This document shows, piece by piece, positions 1 through 9,535 of a stretch of 64,000 nt of DNA. The stretch covers positions 1,812,145 through 1,876,144 of the forward strand of contig NW_006763138.1 in NCBI RefSeq assembly GCF_000264905.1, in the 5' to 3' direction. The translations under genes and the position numbers were made by a program. The stretch comes from Stereum hirsutum FP-91666 SS1 (Eukaryota > Basidiomycota > Agaricomycetes > Russulales > Stereaceae). Below the pieces are notes generated by a model. It was given only the letters and a program-made list of their open reading frames with translations. It ran no database searches and had not been told where the DNA came from. Positions within the stretch are counted from its first letter, which is position 1; each line of letters begins with the position of its first letter.

Positions 1-1118
1 CTTTGTAAGCAATATGTTTGTTTACATCACATACTGGTCCTCATGAACTTTTGCTCTGATACGTAGATGCTGCAGTGCGAACGTGAGTATACTTTGGTAG
101 TACCTATATGAACCCACCACTTATTGTTAGGGCAGGACCGGAAAGCCAGACATTATCGCAATAGATCTCCTCGCTCAAATAGAGGTTACCTTGACCTCAG
201 CACTCATCTCCGATGTGCAACTCGCCGGCATTCAGTGCGTCTTGTTATGGAAGGTTCGATCTGGGCTTGAGCAGTGTGTACTGCTTACCATGCCTTGATG
301 TGGCCTGAGTTTCTGACTTTTGATTTACTCAGGGCCACGTCCTTGATCAGTCTTCTCGTACTTTACGTCGTGACGACAGGAGTTCTGACCAGGTGGGTCT
401 GAATACGCGATCTCACGCACACACAATACTTAGTTTAACTACGCCTGAATCAAGTGTTGTCGCAATCGCGACACTAGCCATTGTAGGTAACGTATCTTCG
501 GAGTTGGTGCGCTTTCTAAATCATATGTAGATGCTCAGGATGCGGCATTCGTTTGCCTACGATGGCGCATTTTACATGCTCAGTAGAAGTAAGTCAGCTT
601 GTCTATGCCCACGCGCATCTCAAACCTTCTCTATCTGTTCCCGCAGTGTACTTTAGCTCTCTTCTCGCCACACTCAATCGCCGCGAGGACTTTCGGGGAT
701 GGAAGCGTCCACCGGAACCATCCAAAGACATTGAGGTGTTCCCGCTCCAGGCGACCGGTCGGGGTCGAGTCGAATTCGGCCCCGAAACCCTGGAACAGCA
801 CAGTGGCAGGCCATTGAACACCTCAGTAAGTGTGCCACCGCCATATACGATGAGGATCGCAGCACCGCCTGTATTTAAACGCTTTTTTTTCAGGCGCATA
901 TGAATCCACCGCCAATCCAAATCGACATCATGGTTGAAAGAAGCATAAGCCTAGATACGCACCGGAGGGTGAGAACTCCTTCACTTGAGTATATTGCAAA
1001 AGCTCAACCACGGTTCCTGATTCATCAGGACCCTCCTCACGTAGGCCCTTCTGGTCCCAAAACTCAGCTATCTTTTGAAAGTTATCAGGACACCGAGATG
1101 TCGAACGCCTATAACTAA
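1..1118 (+). CDS. DUF6534-type seven-helix membrane protein, copy 1 (5' end outside window)
   Basis: Likely integral membrane protein of the basidiomycete DUF6534 family; its function is unknown. Exons read at 131-273, 333-392, 455-482, 531-588, 647-825, 894-968 and 1029-1118 (TAA), all in phase with GT...AG introns. Visible family traits are a helix ending in a VRSGLEQ segment (family consensus roughly KSRTGF), then LLVLYVVTTGVLTR, a short ATLAI segment, and the signature YFSSLLATLNRRE that closes the domain. A variable cytoplasmic-type tail follows, containing VHxNP/IQxD-like and VGPS motifs. The seven exons align one-to-one with the gene at 37198-39330, including a 28-nt exon, a 58-nt exon and a 75-nt exon of identical length. 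No frame break is seen. The N-terminal helices lie upstream of base 1. The family assignment rests on remembered consensus plus the paralog comparison. Confidence 0.72.
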
Positions 1119-1309
1119 AGCAAACGATATTTTTGTCTTGATTCATTCCTACGGGGATCAGAGAACAATCAGTACAGGCAGGACACTTGTTCCTTGTAGT
1201 TCATCTTGATCAATGTGGACAATACCGACTTCGAATGATGATGGTGTTACTTATTTTCGTATTTGTACCACCTAGTAGCCGAGGTCGAGATGCAAAGATA
1301 ACCTATATT

Positions 1310-1690
1310 TATGGCCAAGAGAACCTACGAACTGCGCGTGTTGTTCGAATTGAAACAAATCTCGCGTAACATACATGATGCATCTCCACACCGACCAGCT
1401 TTCCTGCCTTGCGATAGGATTCGTCTAGGACATTTTGGTCGTCGATACCGAAGGTGGCGATATCGCATGTGGCGGCTAGTTGCTCCACATGTTTTGGTAG
1501 TGGGTTGGAAAGACTCATACGACTGACATGCACGGCAGTGATATCAGTAAGTGTAGGAGAGCTGGCAAGGACAGAACGAACCGAGCCTCTTCATCCTTAC
1601 CGTAAAAGAGAATGATTCAGAGATCCTCTGGCCGAACAGCAAGCTGCAACGGTCCCGCAAGAGAATGAAGGTTCTTTGCCCATTACTAGG
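1310..1690 (-). pseudogene. Broken copy of a 2OG/Fe(II) oxygenase gene (7th family member)
   Basis: Minus-strand remnant of the family described at 2268-3908. The end of exon 1 (about 1690-1582) still shows EPSFSCGT, then after a frame change LFYGKDEEAR, with an in-frame TGA just before LFYG. A splice donor follows at the usual place. Exon 2 starts at 1522 after an AG with MSLSNPLPKHVEQL, then CDIATFGIDDQNVLDESYRK, matching LSNATEEQL and ATFGRKNEDVLDESYRKARK of the intact copies. After the RKAGKLV segment the similarity fades and the frame stops at 1310. Exons 3 and 4, which carry the HxD and distal His, were not found further left. Frameshift, stop codon and missing 3' half make it a pseudogene. 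It lies between the DUF6534 gene and 2OG gene 1, in opposite orientation to both. Confidence 0.8.
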
Positions 1691-2267
1691 GGAAACCAGT
1701 GGTAAAAGACGAGGTGAAGCGCAAGCGTCAGGAGCCGCAATGAAAAATCTCCGCAAGGCACACGGTGTCTTGGGTTTGCACGGAGTGGCGTTCATAGCAC
1801 GAGGCTGCGGTGACGCTTCGGCATTGCTTCGGCTGCCGGCACCGTGCCCTTTGAAAATGGGTGTCAGAGCCCCAGGCAGGTGATGTTCGTATTCTTCGCT
1901 CATGTATGTTCTGACATTGACAACGTGAAGGCTGCATACTTGCAGGCGACTAGCCTCGTTTCTCCTCATATGTGCGTCTCATACCTTACTTACTTTTACT
2001 AGCTTGCCCGGGGCCGCCGCCATGCTTTGACTCGTCGGTGAACATTCAGGCAGCCTTTCTCGAGTCGGATCGACTGTTTTCTTCTGATATGAAACTCGGC
2101 ATCCATCGAGTCATAAAACTCCTCCCTTCCTTCCAGGGATTTCATTTTCCCGAGCTTGAGAAGGGTCCGATATCCGACTCTCGATTCATCCAACGGGTGG
2201 CGCACAACACATATATAAAGGCTGCTCTTTGGCTCGTTCCAATTTCCCCTCGTTCCTGGTCTTCCCC
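1691..2267. other. Intergenic, upstream region of 2OG gene 1
   Basis: No further coding similarity was seen here. The stretch holds the presumed promoter of 2OG gene 1, with a TATA-like box at 2211-2219. Scattered short frames on both strands show no family motif. Confidence 0.5.
2211..2219 (+). promoter_or_regulatory. TATA-like box of 2OG gene 1
   Basis: The sequence ATATATAAA ends 48 bp before the chosen ATG at 2268. A comparable element lies 31-115 bp upstream of each of the other five family members. Confidence 0.55.
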
Positions 2268-3908
2268 ATGCCTTCCGCCTCGTCGTCCGCCTCGTCGTCC
2301 GTCTCGTCCACCGACAGTGACTCCTCATCTGAAGCCGGTGACCTTAGTCCTCTGCACAAAGAGCTTTTAGTGAAACTCGGCGATCTTCTGAGGACACGAC
2401 CTTCCTTCAGTCATGGAACAATGCAGCTACCCTCACAGGCTTTCACTCTCTTCTACGGAGACGGCCAAGATTTTCGGTGAGCCTGAACCTCCTCAGTTTA
2501 CTCATATTCACTGAGATGCTCACTTGACCATACTCCGTACACCTTGTTCAAGCCGCATCAACCTCTCCAGCGCCACTGACACAGAGCTCGCACATCTTTC
2601 AGACGTGTGCGCAGCAGCTACCTTTGGTCGGAACCAACAGGATGTTCTCGACGAGTCATATCGGAAGGCTCGCAAGCTCGATTGCAGCGAGTTCGCCTGT
2701 CATTTTGACGCTGAACGCTCCGGGCTTGTTAAGGTAGCTTGTGGAGAGCTTCTCGTAGGCGAAGACAGCACCCGCCCGATCAGGGCAGAGTTGTACAAGC
2801 TTAACGTATATGGTGCGGCGGTATCACACCTGTCCTTGGTCGTTCGAATAACTAATAACTCGACTACGGTCTCCGTCACAGGCCCTGGATCATTTTTCAA
2901 GCCGCATCAGGATACACCGCGTGGGACGACTATGTTTGGGTCTCTTGTCGTTGTCTTTCCCACTCCTCACAAAGGCGGTGAACTGGTGTTATGTCCCAAT
3001 GACGCTGAGGAACACACTGTGCTTGACTTTACTGCTTGGATGGGTAAGAAAGACGGGCCTTCCATCGCCTATGCTGCGTTCTTCAGCGACGTCTCTCATG
3101 AAGTGTACGAGGTTAAACACGGTTTGTCCACCTTTTCACTGCTGTTCAGCTGCTTAATACACTCGCATATTGATGAATTTTCGCATTCTGTGTAGGCTAT
3201 CGTGTATCTCTCACGTATAATCTTTACTACGACGACCCCTCGAAAGACGTTTCTGCCACTGAAAAGACGTCCATCGTCATCGAATCCAACATCCTAGAGA
3301 CTTCGATCGCCACCTCCCTCACCGAAATACTCTCCGAGCCAACGTTCCTCCCCAAAGGCGGTCTCCTTGGGTTCGGCCTCCGCTATCAGTACCCCACCGA
3401 CAGCGACGAATACTTCAAGAAGCAGAATATCATCTCCCGCCTCAAGGGCGCTGATTCCACCATATCTCGCCTTCTATCTCAGCAAGGCCTGAAGCCCTTC
3501 CTCATGGCCGTATACAAAGCGAATGACACAAGCATCATGTGCGATCACTTCGTCGATTACCTTGGGGACCTCGGGGACGAAGACAACCTCTGCGATATTC
3601 TTCTGCGGGACCATCGTGGAATCGTCATCGATAGCTGGGCAGACGCTTACCCCCGCGATCCTGCCATTGAAGAGCCCGTGACGTGGATCACGGAACCGAC
3701 GTTTCTCAACACTGACTCGAAGGACTATACGACGTTTGGGAACGAGCCGTTGAGTTTGTGCGCGTATGCGGATCTGGTGCTCATGGTTAGGGTTGGTGCG
3801 CCGTCTGAGAGAGCTCGAGTCCCGAAGATCAAGCGAACGAAACGGGTGTACGACGGGTATCTAAGAACATATCACAAAATCTTCTATTACAGTTCGGATT
3901 CCGAATGA
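2268..3908 (+). CDS. 2OG-Fe(II) oxygenase (prolyl 4-hydroxylase-like), paralog 1
   Basis: Predicted 2-oxoglutarate/Fe(II)-dependent oxygenase of 473 aa; substrate unknown, no signal peptide seen, so probably intracellular. Exons: 2268-2476, 2553-2812, 2882-3121, 3196-3908. The ATG at 2268 is preferred because the upstream part of the frame has no ATG. Order: Ser-rich N-terminus; RPSFSHGTMQLP segment (family-specific); ATFGRNQQDVLDESYRKARK helix region; jelly-roll core with GPGSFFKPHQDTPRG (metal ligands H165, D167), the FGSLVVVFPT strand, distal H229 in SHEVYEV and the 2OG-anchoring R239 in GYRVSL. A C-terminal half of about 230 aa follows with GFGLRYQYP, IMCDHFVDYL, PVTWITEP, TFGNEP and VRVGAPSERA. 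Family knowledge supports hydroxylation chemistry. The substrate and the role of the C-terminal half are not known. Closest in the window to paralogs 3 and 4. Confidence 0.9.
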
Positions 3909-4214
3909 AGGCCTCGACTGCAGCCGATACGATGTAGAATGCAATTCCCCTTAGGAGAGCCATGATTTAAGTTTGTACGAACTGTCCTCATTTACGTCCG
4001 TGTATATCGTCTCGAATGGACTGTCCCTGCTACCGTAAACGAATTCTACGAGTTGGGATCAGGATTGTGCGCCACCGGGCCACATCACCTCGAGCTCCGG
4101 CAGTTTCCGTTCGCGGCTCTCTTGCAAGTGGCCGAAGCGGGAAGAGCCTTGAAACTCTTCCTCATCAGCGACCTCTGAGATCGACTATGGGTGTCTTCAT
4201 CTTGGCTCGCCTTG

Positions 4215-4231
4215 ATATATATATATATATT
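4215..4231. repeat. (AT)n microsatellite
   Basis: About eight uninterrupted AT dinucleotides in an intergenic stretch. Confidence 0.85.
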
Positions 4232-5972
4232 CTATCTTCGCCTCAGCTGCTGTACCTCCGCTCTTCCGTTTACGGTCGCGCTGAACCTTGGAGACATGTT
4301 AGAGACTCGACTTCGTCCCTAAAGACGATTCTGGCTGTGGAGTTTATCTATTCTCCCTGACTCTCTTGATTGCAGAGTGATATGCTGCTACTTCAGGATA
4401 AAGGAGGTCCGAAAGAGGTTCATTGCCTAGTACTCTGGGGTATGGAGCGACATATTGTCTACGGCGCCAGTTTGGAAGCTAGTATGTCTTTCTTTCCCAT
4501 GTCTTCCCTCTCTTTCCCACTCCGCGTCCCCTTCACTCCCCTTCATTGTATGACTTTAGGGACGAGAAGTCATGAAACATATAGGCCCTTTTCTTGTGCT
4601 ACTGTATCATGCTTCTCTACGGGCGGAGCCTCGATAAGTACAGTGTGCTTTCTGCGATTCGAATATACACAACGGTCTCGACTCCATCTTCACTCGATCA
4701 GGTTCGAAGAGACGGATCGCGATCACGGACGACTTTCTAGACGACGACGAAGGAGGTTAGTTTTTGGCTAGATGACTCCACCTTCCTTTCGACTAGCTGA
4801 CTTATTGCGCCACCGATACGCCACACAACACTGATTTGTGACCGTTTTATTTCTCCTGTTGTGATGCCGGCTCAGTGAGCATCTCGCTGACAACCCTGTC
4901 CCCAGCCTTCGTGGCTCTATGATATCGTGGATTGCTTTGAGCTTACTTCTGTTGCAGCGAACGTGTCCGACGTTGTCCAGTAGGAAGTTGGACTAAATTG
5001 AGACACTGATCCAGCACTACGAGGTAAAGGCGCTCGTTTCATGGATCGTAATATCTACGCATCATGCTCTTCCATACTACGGAGACGAAGAGTGGTGGGA
5101 CATATAGGATGGGTATGGTGTGTTCTTCGTGTGGCACTGATACTCCGTTTGGATAATACGGGCGAGTGATCGCGGAGAATTCTGCGGTCGAAGGTTTAGA
5201 TGTGTTGGCTGTATACGATGAGGTTGAGCATGTGAGAAGGGGCGTGTGGTATAGGGTGCTGTGAGGCCAGGCTGCGACGGCGGGACGATGCTGTCCCCGG
5301 AAAGAGAAAGCTGAAGATACGTCTATGAAAAAAATTCAGCTCATCTGTAGCTTTCTCTTTAGATTGCATTGATTACATCTGGCGGGTACTCTACGTTCCA
5401 GAGGCGTAGTCTTTGTACACATGTTGGAGGTGTTCGCTGTGGCACTTCTATAAATATGGACCTACAACTCACTGATCCCACGCGACGAACCCGTGGAATG
5501 CGCGATCTATAAGCAGTGCATCAAATTGATGCGCCGGCTTTTTCAGCAATTTCCAACAGACGGCGCAAATCAATAGATCTGCGATATTCAGCAGCTTTGC
5601 GCTTGGACACTTCGCTTCGCATTCACTCGCCACAGGCTATTGCTTTCACCGACTGTCGACACGGATTTTTGGCAGAGGAATGAAAGGCGCGATGGTATGT
5701 ATGGACGACCATGGCAACGTGGCCCGTCCTGGCGTGGCGCGCAGTTTTTGTTTACAGATCCGGGGCACGCCTTCTCAGCCTCGTGTTGGTGGAGTCCCGC
5801 TTTTATACAGGCAACCATTCCATTTTACACTCTTTTCTTCCCCCTCTCTTAGACAGGCCACTACACGGCCTCTACTCCCTCTCGCTCTCTGTTCTTGCTT
5901 TCGGCTGTGCCGAACACTATCGCTGTTCTCCGTTGTATAGAGACAATCCCTGCCTTTGTGCTCGTTGACGAC

Positions 5973-5980
5973 CTATAAGT
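5973..5980 (+). promoter_or_regulatory. TATA-like box of the GH16 gene
   Basis: CTATAAGT-type element about 70 bp before the GH16 start codon at 6051. Confidence 0.4.
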
Positions 5981-6050
5981 ATACGCTTTCGCGTGCGATA
6001 CCTTCGAACGGCGGCACCATTCACCAATCCCATTCACATTCCCATACAAC

Positions 6051-7889
6051 ATGCATCTCCCCACATATCTCATCCTCCTTGCTCTTGCGCAAGCATACCC
6101 AGCTGAGGCCGCCCACTCCAACATCTTCAGGCGCGCAACGGAAAGCTTCCACAAGGTCGCACTGAAACATAGCGCTGGCCTTGCACGCGACCTTCGAATC
6201 GCGTTTGGTGGCCTTCTCGTCGACAAACGTTCTGACCATCGTCTGGTTGCACGATCTAGTACTGGTCAACAGCAATGCGTCGTGAGTCTGCAGGGGGAGT
6301 CAGACGGCTCGGGCTCCGGTCTGGGTGCAAACGCTACCAGCGCTACGAGTGGACATGCTAGCGCAACAGCGAGCGCGGTTCCTTCTACGGCCACGAAGAC
6401 AGGGTCTAGCGCTACGCCTTCATCGACGTCGGCTTGGAAGGTCGCACAGAACTGGGTGAGTCGTTTCCTTCACGTGTCTTCGTGGAAAGAGGGCTGAGGG
6501 TGTTACCTGGACTGTTTGTGCTGGACGGTTCGCTAGGAAGGAGACAATTTCTTTTCGGGCTGGGATTTCTGGACCTTGGCAGATCCCACGAATGGTGAGT
6601 CCATTTCTATCTATACTATCCCGGCGGTGCGATGCCTAAATTTGCTTCCGCGACAGGAAATGTCAACTACCTGAGCGGAAGTGCTGCTGTGCGTCTATTC
6701 GTTTCCCAGAAAAGGAAGTCTTGCTTATCCCATTGTTTCCAGGCTTCGGGCAACTTGACGGGGATCAACAGTGCGGGAAATGCCTACATGCGTGTCGACA
6801 CTACGGACACTGTTACAACGAACCGTAACTCAGTACGTTGGATTCCCGGGTTTGCTCCTTGGGTTTGTGGCTCATTATGGATCGACAGGTTCGGATCACG
6901 ACCGAGTTCTCATTTGACCAGGGATTGATGATCATGGATGCCGTTCATATGCCCACTGGATGTGGCACCTGGCCAGCTTTCTGGACGAACGGTATGTACT
7001 TCCTTCTTTCTGCTTTCCCCTTGAACTCAAAGGGTTCTGCCTTGAAGGTCCAAACTGGCCTGCAGGTGGTGAGATTGACATCGTCGAGGTAAGTTGATCG
7101 ATAACCTATGGATTAATCAAATCGCCACTTACGAGCGAGGGATAGGGCGTGAATGACTATACGAACAACCAAGCCACGATCCACACCAACCCAGGTTGCA
7201 ACCTACCCTCGTCGTCGTCCTCTACGCTCGGGATCACGGGCACCATCGTGGGCGGCACGAACTGCGCCGCTGCGGAGACAGGTAACCAAGGGTGTGGTGT
7301 TCGTGCGGTTGAGACTAACTCCTTCGGTGCTGCCTTCAACGATGCCGGTGGAGGAGTTTACGCCAGTGCGTCCCGTTGACTATATATCCCATATCAATCC
7401 ATCCTTTCTGACGCTTTTGACCTAATATAGTGAAGCTCGATTCGTCCGGCGTCTCTGTCTACTTCTGGACTCGCTCCGCCATTCCCTCCGACATCACCTC
7501 AGGCTCGCCGGACCCCGACTCTTGGGGAACACCCATGGCCGACTGGCCCACCACAGACTGCACCACCGCAACCTACTTCTACGAGCAGGTCGCGATCTTC
7601 GATACGACGTTGTGTGGTGATTGGGCCGGAACCGGGTGGGATACGACGGGCATACCAGGGCAGGATCAGAGTTGTGCGACGAGGACGGGGGTCAGTACGT
7701 GTGAGAGTTATGTACAGAATCATGGGTCGAGTTTCGATGAGGCTTGTGAGTGCTTTTCCCTTCTTCATGTTGTGTGTCTGGGATGGGCGCGTGGAGTGAG
7801 GGTTGTGTGGCGTTGTGCTGACGTGTGGCGTGGCCATGTTCTTTGTAGATTGGGAAGTGAAGAGCGTCAAGATCTATCAGACCTCATAG
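6051..7889 (+). CDS. Secreted GH16 endo-1,3(4)-beta-glucanase (laminarinase-like)
   Basis: Predicted extracellular glycoside hydrolase family 16 enzyme cleaving beta-1,3 or mixed beta-1,3/1,4-glucans, as in remodelling of fungal wall or hydrolysis of external glucan. Nine exons: 6051-6455, 6537-6594, 6657-6688, 6743-6832, 6889-6991, 7048-7088, 7146-7365, 7431-7745, 7849-7889; 434 aa. It starts with a signal peptide (hydrophobic LILLALAQAYPAEA). A Ser/Thr/Ala-rich linker runs to about residue 130. The GH16 jelly roll begins at GDNFFSGWDFWTLADPTNGN, then HMPTGCGTWPAFWTNGPNWP and the catalytic GEIDIVEG (nucleophile E238, D240, acid/base E243). The end is YWEVKSVKIYQ. The long N-terminal linker ahead of the catalytic domain is longer than in the simplest members. 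No carbohydrate-binding module or GPI signal is seen. The intact ExDxxE motif supports activity. Confidence 0.93.
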
Positions 7890-8593
7890 AACCTTCTTCA
7901 GTCCTTCTCTTTCCGGCTCGTCTTCACACCTCTGTATCAATACTCGCCATGGTCGCCTATTATTCTCCAGTAGCATCATCCATTCAGGTCCAAGGCTCTA
8001 CCATTATTCACGCATTCACGCACATACTTATTCACGACATCAACGATCCCTTCCTTGCATTCACCTTCAACTGATCGATCCATTCATCCCTCCTCGCACG
8101 TTCTCTCTTGGTATATTTGCTTTACTTCACTTTACTTATCGGAGGTTTATTGTCTTATGGTTCACGTTCTCCCTCTTCCTTTGGGCTTGAAGCCCTCCAT
8201 AGTCCCGTCGCGCCTTCGCTTCTGGTGGAGGCGCGTCGTGGACTCACTTTCTTCCCCTGCTTTTCTGTTCTTGGGATTTTGTGCATAGTCTTTCTTTATA
8301 CTTCTCTGGTATATGTGTATTTACTTATGTCCATAGATGTCGTGGTGGTTGTGAAGGGCTCGTACATACCGTAGTGTGATCGGGACTGATAGGGTTCGGA
8401 GATGGGGAGATGGTGGAGGTGCCGCCGATGAGCCGGGAAGACGGGGTTGAGGGGGTGGTCTGGTTGGAGGGTGTTGGATGCTATGTTATATAGATCGAGC
8501 TGCCACGATTGTAATGATAGGAATAAATGGTGTTGATTGGTACATAAGTTGCTTTTCAATATTGTTCGGCTCACTGTCTGGTTTTTAGACAAG

Positions 8594-8826
8594 CAGTGTT
8601 GGCACTCGACCGTCAAGTCCCCCAGACACAGGGTGTCAAGTTGGCTTTCGGACGCGTGGAGCTCGTTGCCTTAAAGAAAGCATGGTTGCTCTTGCTTTAA
8701 AATTTTTACAGAAGGTTGATAGGGGGTTTAAAGATATTGAGTTCAAAGAGTTTGAGCGAATAGTGTGAATTCTTGAACTCGACCCCAGCGTCCGGGGGAC
8801 TTGATCACAGTCAAGTGCCAACACGG
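8594..8826. mobile_element. Non-autonomous hAT-type MITE, copy A
   Basis: A 233-bp element with imperfect terminal inverted repeats beginning CAGTGTTGGCAC and ending GTGCCAACACGG, the inner part continuing through GTCAAGTCCCCC/GGGGGACTTGA. It is flanked by near-identical 8-bp duplications, TAGACAAG (8586-8593) and CAGACAAG (8827-8834). Length of duplication and CAGTG termini are hallmarks of hAT transposons. It has no coding capacity. The same family occurs at 42476-42702, and both share an internal GAGTTTGAGC block. Confidence 0.85.
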
Positions 8827-9141
8827 CAGACAAGGGTGGCGCGCCACATACATTGTTTGTCCTTGTTAGGATCCAAAGCCGTAGCCTTGTTGGGGAGTCA
8901 AATCCTCTGAATCATACCTCCTGGTTTCCTCTCATCCAGTTAACTTGTGATCTCTTCCAACCTACATCACCTACAATCCCACATGAAGAACTACGCGCGA
9001 CTCTTTTTCTGGTAGTTCTTTCTGGAAAGAAGATCTATCCACCCATGGCCTGCGTGCAGTAACCTCGACAATTTGCTGAGTGTCTCATATACGGTATGCC
9101 TTCCCGTTGTTTTGGCTCTCTGGATTGCGACTCGCTGCTCG

Positions 9142-9535
9142 TATGGTGCGAAGCACTTACTCACCGCATAAGTCGAACACCGGGAAGACCCGGTCACAGG
9201 AGGGTCAAATTCGCCTCTAAGACTTATCTGTCTTGTCAAAATGCTCCTTTTGATGAAAGGAAGAGATCCCCAAGACAGATTTCCAAAATAATTAAAACTG
9301 AGGGACTTTCAAAGTTCCCACCCACCAGATTTGGCGGGTTTCAATTTCTCCCGCCAAACAATTAATATTTAATAGAATTGTTTATTATTTAATAGAATTG
9401 TTTATTATTTATGAGAGTCCCGGGTTTTTTAAATATGCTCCAGGAATTTTCTTTCAATAAACTGGAATTTCGACCTCCCGAGCACAAATTTGGCGGTTGA
9501 ATATTTTATGCGGTGACTAAGTGCTTCGCACCATA
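9142..9535. mobile_element. TA-flanked inverted-repeat element (Tc1/mariner-like MITE?)
   Basis: A 394-bp element whose ends are about 30-bp inverted repeats starting TATGGTGCGAAGCACTTA and ending TAAGTGCTTCGCACCATA. If the terminal TA is the target duplication, the repeat proper begins TGGTGCGAAG, which fits a Tc1/mariner-like MITE. Inside are an AT-rich tandem repeat (9364-9412) and a GGCGGG/CCCGCC hairpin (about 9330-9358). There is no open frame of note. No second copy is in the window. Confidence 0.7.
9364..9412. repeat. Two tandem copies of a 22-bp AT-rich unit
   Basis: The unit TTTAATAGAATTGTTTATTA occurs twice back to back inside the element at 9142-9535. Confidence 0.85.

Larger units (their letters stand above)
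3909..6050. other. Unassigned 2.1 kb with coding-like fragments
   Basis: No convincing gene model. An exon-like segment (4375-4480, AG...GT bounded) reads SDMLLLQDKGGPKEV onward. A second segment near 4561-4760 reads protein-like only if a TAA is ignored (VMKHIGPFLVLLYHASLRAE, later CAFCDSNIHNGLDSIFTR). A third near 5085 reads YYGDEEWWDI before a stop. This could be a decayed gene of unknown family. There is an AT dinucleotide run at 4215-4231, and the GH16 promoter lies at the right end. Confidence 0.35.

Noticed and set aside
553..903. 116-aa frame taken as one gene
   Set aside because: It is two DUF6534 exons plus retained introns; the paralog at 37198-39330 shows the splice sites.
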